DNA from: PUPG01 sp041686485
Lineage (GTDB): Bacteria > Bacteroidota > Bacteroidia > Bacteroidales > UBA7960
Assembly: GCA_041686485.1 (NCBI GenBank)
Contig: JAWLDT010000005.1
Coordinates: forward strand, 1 to 64,000
Direction of reading: 5' to 3'
DNA length: 64,000 bases
The translations under genes and the position numbers were made by a program. Within the stretch, counting starts at the first letter, position 1. Each line of letters starts with the position of its first letter. Positions 52,836 through 59,565 of this stretch are shown piece by piece. Below the pieces are notes generated by a model. That model did not search any database. It was not told where the DNA came from and worked only from the letters and a program-made list of their open reading frames with translations.

Positions 52836-54302
52836 TCAGAAATTGATAATGCGTATACCTACATTGAAGGGATATAGTTCAGGCCCTTTGTCATCCCTGA
52901 ACATGCTGTTCAGCGAATAGGAAGCAAACAGGTTTATCCTGCCCCATCCGATTCGGGCGATGGCCGCGTACCTGAATGGCACCAGGTGAAAGTCCCGGTA
53001 TTCTTTATCCTTTGTACGTTCTCCTTCCAGTTGATAAACCTGTTTAGTATGACTCCGAAGGCGCAGGCCGGCGTTAATACCCGCTGCAGCATGGAAATTG
53101 CTGCCGCCGAAAGGGTTGTGTTGAAATTCCAGCATAAGCGGCACATTCATGTGGGAAACCGTCAGTTTGTTTTTCTCTAACTCGTGTATCGTATCGGTAT
53201 AATGGCGTAATTCATCTTCGCCATGAACCAGTTTGATATTATTGGAAAACCGGTAATTGTTCCAACTGAACCCAATGCCGCTGACCAGCCCCAGCAGTCC
53301 GTTGTTGCCACGTGCCAACACCAGTTCCTGTTCCCATATGTTCAGGTCCACTTGTATGGAACGGTTATATTCCAGGTCCATATAGTCCACTTCTTCATCC
53401 AGGCTAATGCTGTTATCGGGCATCATATAACCGTTTATCCCGAGATAAAACCCACTCCAGTTATTACGCCAGGTGGCCGGTGATTTTTCAAGGTCACGTA
53501 TTTCCAGGTTCCGACCAGCCATTGAATCGAATACCAGCTCTTTGTCACCAATCCGTATTACTGTGGTTTCGTCATCTGTTTCGTTGTTATCTGTTCTGTC
53601 AATGTCCACACCACGTATGGAGCCAGTTCCCGATGTCTGATAGTCAGTTGTCTCAGGGGTGCCCCTGAAAGTGACTTTGGATGTGCCACTCGCTTCGGCA
53701 GAGAGTGTGTCTGTCACCCTTATTCTTGCAGAAGCAGTGCCTGAGCTTTTGACATAAGAGGTATGGGTCGTCAGGTCATAGGCGTTTACCCTGGAAACGC
53801 CACTTACTGTCAGGTCGTGCATGGCAGCTTTACCACGCAGGTTAATTCTGCTGGCCCCGTTGACTTTGGTGGTCAATTCTTCAACATCTACAGCCACATC
53901 TATACTTGATGCGCCCGTAACCCGAAGTTCAAGAGAAGCATTTCTTAAAGTGTCATCAGTTTGGATGGAGGAGGCTCCACTGGCTTGTAAATAATAAAAT
54001 TCAGGTGCTGTGACATATACTTTCAGGTCTTCCAGGTTTCGAACCCGGCGTTGCGTATAATCAATGGATAACATGTTGTTCTCCACGATGGTTTCGATGT
54101 GTTCCATATGTTCTTCCGGAGCCTCTACCATTACAGAAAAGGTCTCACCCTGTGTCACATACACTTCAAATACGCTGCTAACCTTCAGCCCTGTAAAGCC
54201 TTCTGCTGCCCGCTCTTCTGTTATCATTTGTGCCGGCAACATCGCAGGATTTATCAAAATCACCGCAAACAAAACAAATCTGATCATTTTTTCTTTTTTC
54301 AT
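52836..54302 (-). CDS. DUF2807 (head GIN) domain fused to a PorT-like outer-membrane barrel
   Basis: 488-residue exported protein in two parts. Residues ~30-225 are a DUF2807 adhesin-like domain with short beta-helix turns built on repeated (S/T/N)GASxI or SGTxxx units every ~20 residues (LQASGASSIQT, RVTGASSIDV, KVNGASRINL, TVSGVSRVNA, KSSGTASARI, EASGTSKVTF, QTSGTGSIRG). Residues ~285-488 form an outer-membrane barrel (WSGFYLGINGYMM..., LGLVSGIGFSWNNYRF..., FHAAAGINAGLRL...), ending VGIRIINF. The barrel likely displays or anchors the beta-helix. DUF2807 is usually a stand-alone lipoprotein-like domain, so the fusion is noteworthy. Own terminator. Confidence 0.82.
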   Translation of the reverse strand: MKKEKMIRFVLFAVILINPAMLPAQMITEERAAEGFTGLKVSSVFEVYVTQGETFSVMVEAPEEHMEHIETIVENNMLSIDYTQRRVRNLEDLKVYVTAPEFYYLQASGASSIQTDDTLRNASLELRVTGASSIDVAVDVEELTTKVNGASRINLRGKAAMHDLTVSGVSRVNAYDLTTHTSYVKSSGTASARIRVTDTLSAEASGTSKVTFRGTPETTDYQTSGTGSIRGVDIDRTDNNETDDETTVIRIGDKELVFDSMAGRNLEIRDLEKSPATWRNNWSGFYLGINGYMMPDNSISLDEEVDYMDLEYNRSIQVDLNIWEQELVLARGNNGLLGLVSGIGFSWNNYRFSNNIKLVHGEDELRHYTDTIHELEKNKLTVSHMNVPLMLEFQHNPFGGSNFHAAAGINAGLRLRSHTKQVYQLEGERTKDKEYRDFHLVPFRYAAIARIGWGRINLFASYSLNSMFRDDKGPELYPFNVGIRIINF

Positions 54303-54472
54303 CGCTAATTGTTCTTTTTATTTATTAAATAATGATTTATATGTTAGTCACCCAATGGGCTCAGGCCCTTAATATATAGTAAGACAACTAATCTTTATCT
54401 GATTCAAAATAGCTCGAAGCCACCTTCTGTTTCGCATCCTCTCGCCCTCTCGCCCTCGCTTCCTCGCGTGTT

Positions 54473-54553
54473 TTCTTATGTCACCCCTTCGGGGTTTGTG
54501 TTTCGTTTGTGTTTCCCTTTTTTTCTATAATCGTTTCATCCCTTCGGGATTTC
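54473..54553 (-). repeat. Dispersed ~81-bp intergenic repeat, copy B (inverted)
   Basis: Reverse complement of copy A at 95-175 with about five substitutions and one indel. Both palindromic ends (CCCCGAAGGGG and TCCCGAAGGGA) are intact here. Confidence 0.8.
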
Positions 54554-54599
54554 TCGAAGCTTCGTCTTCTTACCCTCACACCCTCTCTCTCTCCCTCTC

Positions 54600-54644
54600 T
54601 TAAGTCCCTTAAGTCCCTCAAGTCCCTTAAGTCCCTCAAGTCCC
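54600..54644 (+). repeat. 9-bp tandem array (YTAAGTCCC-type)
   Basis: Five uninterrupted 9-bp units, TTAAGTCCC, TTAAGTCCC, TCAAGTCCC, TTAAGTCCC, TCAAGTCCC. Preceded by CT-rich simple sequence and by CTCTCGCCC repeats of the same period near 54441-54460. Confidence 0.9.
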
Positions 54645-54788
54645 TCGACGCTCATCCTTCACTGCCAGTATGACGGGCTCCTATTCCAAAAAGTTACAGC
54701 GCAAATAAATTTTTTCTTGCCGGCGGGTGGCAGGGAAAAATATTGTATGTTCGCAGGGATGATTATGTATGAAACCAAAAACACCAAC

Positions 54789-55373
54789 ATGTACAGACAA
54801 CTATTTCTTTTATTGGCCGCTGTTTTTTTGATGTCGGCCTGTGGCCAGGCTCCCGGCAACGGGCATGCAGGAGAAAATGAAGAAAAAACCGAATTATCTC
54901 CGGAAGAAAGGGCTTTTTTGGATAACCTGGCTTCATTGTGCGGACAATCTTTCCGGGGCGAGGAAACTTACATGGCTGAAGGCCGTGAAAGCTGGTCACA
55001 TTTGGATTTTGTGATGCATGTAACACATTGCGGGGAGGATGAGGTACACATCCCGTTTCATTTATCGGATGACACATCCCGTACCTGGATGTTCCTGGAA
55101 GAAGATGGCCGTTTGCGTTTCCGTCATGACCACCGTCATCCCGATGGGACACCTGAGGAACAAACCCTCTATGGCGGTTACTCCGATGGGGAAGGGACCG
55201 CTTATGAGCAATATTTTCCGAAGGATGAATATTCCAGAAAACTTCTGGAAGGAGATTATGGCCGTGAGTGGCATGTTGTCATGGATGAGGAGATGACCAC
55301 CTTTTCTTACCGGTTGCTATATGATGGTGAGATAGTATTTCAGGCCGATTTCGATCTGACAGAGCCGATCTGA
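54789..55373 (+). CDS. Uncharacterised lipoprotein with HDHRHPDG motif, paralogue 2
   Basis: From ATG 54789, a 194-residue lipoprotein: signal peptide MYRQLFLLLAAVFLMSAC with lipobox Cys18, an acidic linker, and the same conserved domain as at 49442-50044 (LCGQSF, HLDFVMHVTHCGEDE, HIPFH, SRTWMFLEEDGRLRFRHDH, RHPDGTPEE, LYGGYSDGEGTAYEQYFP, ADFDLTEPI). The longer frame from 54717 puts 24 residues ahead of the signal peptide and is rejected. The paralogues are inverted relative to each other and separated by ~4.7 kb. Function unknown; a metal-binding envelope protein is a guess from the His cluster. Only 6 nt separate its stop from that of the convergent GH13 gene. Confidence 0.78.
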   Translation: MYRQLFLLLAAVFLMSACGQAPGNGHAGENEEKTELSPEERAFLDNLASLCGQSFRGEETYMAEGRESWSHLDFVMHVTHCGEDEVHIPFHLSDDTSRTWMFLEEDGRLRFRHDHRHPDGTPEEQTLYGGYSDGEGTAYEQYFPKDEYSRKLLEGDYGREWHVVMDEEMTTFSYRLLYDGEIVFQADFDLTEPI

Positions 55374-55379
55374 GACAGC

Positions 55380-58300
55380 TTACTTTATGCCTTTCAGAAA
55401 CCTTGCCAGTCTCTGCAGTCTGTAACCTGATTTTACTGAAAGGTCGGTAACATCGAGCAGGAACAGGATTGCCCGGCGCAGATGGCTCCGTAGCCGGCTT
55501 TTGTTAATGCGCCCGGGCAATGTTCTAAACCAGTTAATATAGGTTATGGAAAACAGCCATCTTGTTAGCAGCTCAAACTGTTCTTTGCTGTAATACCAGG
55601 TGCCTTCGTATTCATTGATACCGAGAAAGCTGCTTGCAACAGGCATTTGAAGGAGGTTTTCCAGTTTTTTGTATTTTTGGTCCATGAGTGGGTCTTTGCT
55701 GCGCTGCTTTTTCGGACGCCCGCGTGAGGGTGTTTCCTCCCGGAAATCGAAGACCGCTTCCCCGGTTTTTAACAAGATTTTTACAAGCGAAATGTCACCG
55801 GCAATATCATGGTTGCTGCGTCCTGTGTGCTGAAGGGCGCGCCCCAGGGGTCGATCGAGCCATAAATCGTCAAACTCCTTCATGTTCAGGGCTTTTCTCT
55901 TTTGTACTTCCCGGACAGACTTGATCGCAAAATAGGCGATTAACAAGGTTGTGTTTTCCCTGTAAGTGTTGTTTCCCCCGAGTACCATCAACTCTTCCGG
56001 GGCCTGTATGGAGGTGCTGCTCAGTATCGGCCTGATCCATTCTGATGCTATCTTCAGGTACGTCATTGCCTCCGGCACAGCAGCAAGATGATCATAGAAG
56101 ATCTGCCCTGCCTGTTCTTCCTGACCACGGAGGCCAATGTCTCCGAAAGCTTCCTCCGCAAAGGCAATAAAGTGTTTATACAGCCTTTCCGTGATGGCTG
56201 TATCCTGTTCCGGCAGGCTTTCCTTTACATTCGATTCAATAAAGGATTGAATGTCAGTTGGGTTTAACAGATATTCAAAAGCTCTGTGTACATCTTTCAG
56301 CTTCAGCCCTTTAAGGGCTTCTTCGACACTAGATACGCCACGTTTGCCCAGTTCATGATACAACTGTGTCAAATCGCCCGTGTGGTCTTCTTTTTGATGA
56401 AAACCTAAGAATACCCGGCTTTCAAACCCCATCAGGTTCTGATAAAACCCTTTGTAATACAGGTCGCTGCCTTTTAACAGATATTCCAGCCCGGAAACAT
56501 GTTCCGTGACAATATAGTACTTATGTTCGGCGGGGTCGATGCCCATGGCTTCTCCAAAATGCATGGAATGGAGCTTTTTGTCACGGTTGCCGGCCGGCAG
56601 TCGTGGTGCGGCTACACGAATATAGCCGTCGGCCATTTCGTATTTGTTGTTAAACATCACCAGGGCTTTTTCGTCGCCATGGCAGTTTGTGAAGGCAAAC
56701 ACATGATCGTTAACATGTCCGTGATTCTCAATATAGTCATAGAGCTGAAAGTGCGCTACATCGCTGAACAGATAACGCTTGCCCACAAGCGGAAAGATTT
56801 CTCTTTCGTGACGTTCGACCAGCCCCTGATCCGGTGATTCGTTGTAGTAAGCGCGCTGGTACTCCATGCCATATTTCTCCGTGAAACCCTCTATCTGGCC
56901 ATGTGCATACATGGGAAGGCCCGGCAGGGTGTTCATCAACACACAGACGCCGAAATATTTGTCCCCGGTTCCAAATTGCTGAATGGCGGTTTCTTCATCG
57001 GGATTGCTCATGAAGTTCACATACCGTTTAAGGATTTCGGGTTCAAACGCCAGTGTGTTGGTAATTAATTCTTTATATTTTTTGTTTTCCTCATTTTTCA
57101 GCATATGCATAAAGGCGGAATTGTACACCCGATGCATACCCAATGTCCGTACAAAGTAGCCTTCCATAAACCAGAATGCTTCGGCCAGCAAGAGCGTTTC
57201 CGGCATTTCTGTATTGATACGGTCGACCACTTCGCGCCAGAACTCAACCGGAAAGAGTTCGTCGAATTGTTCTTTGGTCATGGCATGTTCTGCCCGTGAG
57301 GGGATATCCCCGCCACTGCCCGGTCGTGGGTACCACAGCCTGGCAAAATGTTTTTTGGCCAGGGTCATGGCTGCATCAAAACGGATGATGGAAAACTTAC
57401 GTGCTACTGACAGGATCTTCTGAATCACAGCTTCCCTTACCTCTGCCTTCAGCATGTCGAGCTGGGCCGTATCGTTCCAGGGCATCATGGTGCCGTCGTT
57501 GCCGTGATAGATATAGCGGACATCGTTATGTTGTTTGTCAACCCGCTGAAAAACGACCGCTGCATCTGTTTTGTTGTAATAGCCGTCTTCAATACGAATT
57601 TCGATGTGGGGATGTTCGGAAAGATTTTCCCCTGTAAAGCTGTACCCGGGAAAGGGAGGCGCCGGTGTCTGGATAAAATAATCCGGGTGTTCAATGACCC
57701 ATTTGGAATAAATGCCGGTATGATTGGGCACCATATCGCTGGCCAGTCGAATGCCTCTTTGTGCGGCTCTATGGTTCAGGTCGTTATAGGCGTGTTCACC
57801 ACCCAGTTCCCGGGCGATCTCATAATCGTAGAGTGCATACGCCGATGAGATGGCGTCCGGGTTTCCCATGAGGTGTTTAATCTTCTTCGAGGCAACGCTT
57901 CTTTCCCATATGCCGATGAGCCATAAGCCATTTAGATTCCATCGTGCCAGCCTGTCAAGCTCTTCATCCGGGATCTGGTCCAATCGTCGTATGTCACGGT
58001 TGTATTTTTTTGAAAGCTGATCAAGCCACACATAGGCATTTTTAGCCACCATCACCACCCGGGGCATCCAATGAATATCCGATGTAAATCGCTCTGGTTC
58101 ATCATAGTCTGCCGAGGCAGCTGCGACGGCATCAAAGCCCGATTTTCCCAGATGCATGGCACCTTCTTGTTGTTTTCCATAATCAGGGACCACCGTCGGC
58201 GGAGCACCGCCCCCATCACCTTCCAGGCGTAAATCTTCCTTTAGCAAGTCCTTGCTCTGTAGCAACTGCAAGACCATTTGTGCCGGCAACAGGTCTTTCC

Positions 58301-59000
58301 AGTTTTGCAGGATGTAGTCAAGCTGACTTTGTAAATCATCAGGGTATACCTTATAAGGTGTGCGAAGAAGCGAAAAGATGTCCTTTTGCTCATGACCAAA
58401 GGGTGGCTGTTCATAAAAAAAACTTTCCAGCTCATTGATAAAACGTTGAAACAAATCATTGTTTGACAGATAGCTCTGGTCAAAGAGTGTTTTCAGCTTT
58501 TTATTGGCGGGATTATCATTGGCCAGGTAGAGAATCATGGCCTCTTCTGCGGTAAACTGAAGATGAGTGCGACCGTTGGTTTCTCCCGAAAGGTATTGCT
58601 TTGGGGTTTCTTTTCCGGAATACACACTGGCTGGTGGGAAAGTCCCGGTAAAATCTTCCATCAGCCTGTTAAAAGGCTCTTCACCAAGTTGTTTTTTCAG
58701 AAATGCTGTTGCGTCGGCGAAAACGGCAGGGCGTACCTGTTCCTGATACGACTCCAGCAAACCGTGTGCTGTTTCATGCAGCATACCACTGGCAAAAAGC
58801 TCTCCCGGGTAAATATGTGCGTCAGGCGCTCTATCCTTGTTTATCGAATAGGCAAATCTTCGAACAACACCTGCATTGGTGTACAATAAGCTCCCATTCG
58901 ATGCGAATAGCGCATCCTCCAACTGGTGTTTTTTGCGAAGGTCGCGAAAAATGCGCATCTCAAAAAAGAAAGATAAGTTGTTCAGCTTGGCAAAAGGCAT
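55380..59000 (-). CDS. Giant alpha-amylase-like (GH13) protein, 1206 residues
   Basis: Central (beta/alpha)8 barrel of the GH13 family inside a very long cytoplasmic-looking chain (no signal peptide). Conserved regions found: region I LASDMVPNHTG (~residue 420), region II IIRFDAAM with the nucleophile Asp (~540), region III TLLLAEAFW with the acid/base Glu (~603) and region IV FMSNPDEET (~665) with the third catalytic Asp. In region IV the family's NHD is NPD: the usual substrate-contacting His is Pro. About 300 residues precede the barrel, including a HETAH sequence (residues ~73-77), and ~400 follow. The protein may act on an unusual alpha-glucan or phosphosugar; it could also have altered or lost activity. 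Single gene. Confidence 0.8.
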   Translation of the reverse strand: MPFAKLNNLSFFFEMRIFRDLRKKHQLEDALFASNGSLLYTNAGVVRRFAYSINKDRAPDAHIYPGELFASGMLHETAHGLLESYQEQVRPAVFADATAFLKKQLGEEPFNRLMEDFTGTFPPASVYSGKETPKQYLSGETNGRTHLQFTAEEAMILYLANDNPANKKLKTLFDQSYLSNNDLFQRFINELESFFYEQPPFGHEQKDIFSLLRTPYKVYPDDLQSQLDYILQNWKDLLPAQMVLQLLQSKDLLKEDLRLEGDGGGAPPTVVPDYGKQQEGAMHLGKSGFDAVAAASADYDEPERFTSDIHWMPRVVMVAKNAYVWLDQLSKKYNRDIRRLDQIPDEELDRLARWNLNGLWLIGIWERSVASKKIKHLMGNPDAISSAYALYDYEIARELGGEHAYNDLNHRAAQRGIRLASDMVPNHTGIYSKWVIEHPDYFIQTPAPPFPGYSFTGENLSEHPHIEIRIEDGYYNKTDAAVVFQRVDKQHNDVRYIYHGNDGTMMPWNDTAQLDMLKAEVREAVIQKILSVARKFSIIRFDAAMTLAKKHFARLWYPRPGSGGDIPSRAEHAMTKEQFDELFPVEFWREVVDRINTEMPETLLLAEAFWFMEGYFVRTLGMHRVYNSAFMHMLKNEENKKYKELITNTLAFEPEILKRYVNFMSNPDEETAIQQFGTGDKYFGVCVLMNTLPGLPMYAHGQIEGFTEKYGMEYQRAYYNESPDQGLVERHEREIFPLVGKRYLFSDVAHFQLYDYIENHGHVNDHVFAFTNCHGDEKALVMFNNKYEMADGYIRVAAPRLPAGNRDKKLHSMHFGEAMGIDPAEHKYYIVTEHVSGLEYLLKGSDLYYKGFYQNLMGFESRVFLGFHQKEDHTGDLTQLYHELGKRGVSSVEEALKGLKLKDVHRAFEYLLNPTDIQSFIESNVKESLPEQDTAITERLYKHFIAFAEEAFGDIGLRGQEEQAGQIFYDHLAAVPEAMTYLKIASEWIRPILSSTSIQAPEELMVLGGNNTYRENTTLLIAYFAIKSVREVQKRKALNMKEFDDLWLDRPLGRALQHTGRSNHDIAGDISLVKILLKTGEAVFDFREETPSRGRPKKQRSKDPLMDQKYKKLENLLQMPVASSFLGINEYEGTWYYSKEQFELLTRWLFSITYINWFRTLPGRINKSRLRSHLRRAILFLLDVTDLSVKSGYRLQRLARFLKGIK

Positions 59001-59030
59001 ATATGTGATTGTTGAAAAAGGTGTGTTACA

Positions 59031-59453
59031 TTAGATTGAATACAAGGCTGATGATGGCGACAGGTGTCTGCCTCCCAGCCCTAAAAAGAGTGATAAGATG
59101 AGCATGATGGTCAGCGGAACGGTGAAGTTATCAAGCCCGCGGGGGCTGAAAACTTCTGCCAAAGCAGCACCAAACGCCACGAGAATGTCGGCTGTCAGGG
59201 TTTCCATGTTAAAATTACCAACAAACCAATGCATAACAAAAAATGAGATGATGAATGCCGTGAAAAAGAAAACAGAGGTGCCCGGATTGGTTTTATCAAA
59301 CTTCATTTTATAAATGATAATGTTTCGTACCCGCTTTCCAGATAATATGCCTGTAAGACCTGCCAGCGAGTCACTAACTCCCAGAATAAGAATGGGAATG
59401 ATGAACAGTTTTGCATCATTAAGCACGACCGATAAGCTGCACGCTTTATATTA
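59031..59453 (-). pseudogene. C-terminal fragment of a phytol/dolichol/diacylglycerol kinase-like membrane protein
   Basis: The longest start (GTG, 59426) gives 131 residues; the frame is open a little further, to a TAA ending at ~59454. The sequence matches the C-terminal half of the VTE5/SEC59/CTP-dependent lipid-kinase family: GVSDSLAGLTGILSGKR (the D-x-x-A-x-x-G-x-x-x-G-[KR] motif) and AALAEVFSPRGLDNFTVPL, within three or four hydrophobic helices. Full members have ~200-230 residues; the N-terminal 80-100, with the first helices, are missing. No frameshifted remainder was found upstream. Either a decayed gene or an unusually short family member. Confidence 0.6.
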
Positions 59454-59565
59454 CTTATGTTGTTTGACTGATTGTTATATCCAACAGAAACAGCAAAAGT
59501 AATGAAAAGCAAACAAAAGCTTCATATAGATATTAATAGTGAACTATTTTTATGGTTTTGATGGT

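Larger units (their letters stand above)
54303..54788. other. Gene-free stretch with dispersed repeat copy B and 9-bp arrays
   Basis: 486 bp without coding signal, made of AT-rich leader near 54303, CTCTCGCCC-type pyrimidine repeats (from 54441), the inverted dispersed repeat (54473-54553), CT-rich simple sequence and the 9-bp array (54600-54644). Confidence 0.6.

Noticed and set aside
55380..59000. HETAH in the GH13 N-terminal region as a zinc protease site
   Set aside because: A single HExxH-like string in a long helical region is expected by chance; no downstream third ligand is evident. It is kept only as a point to check.
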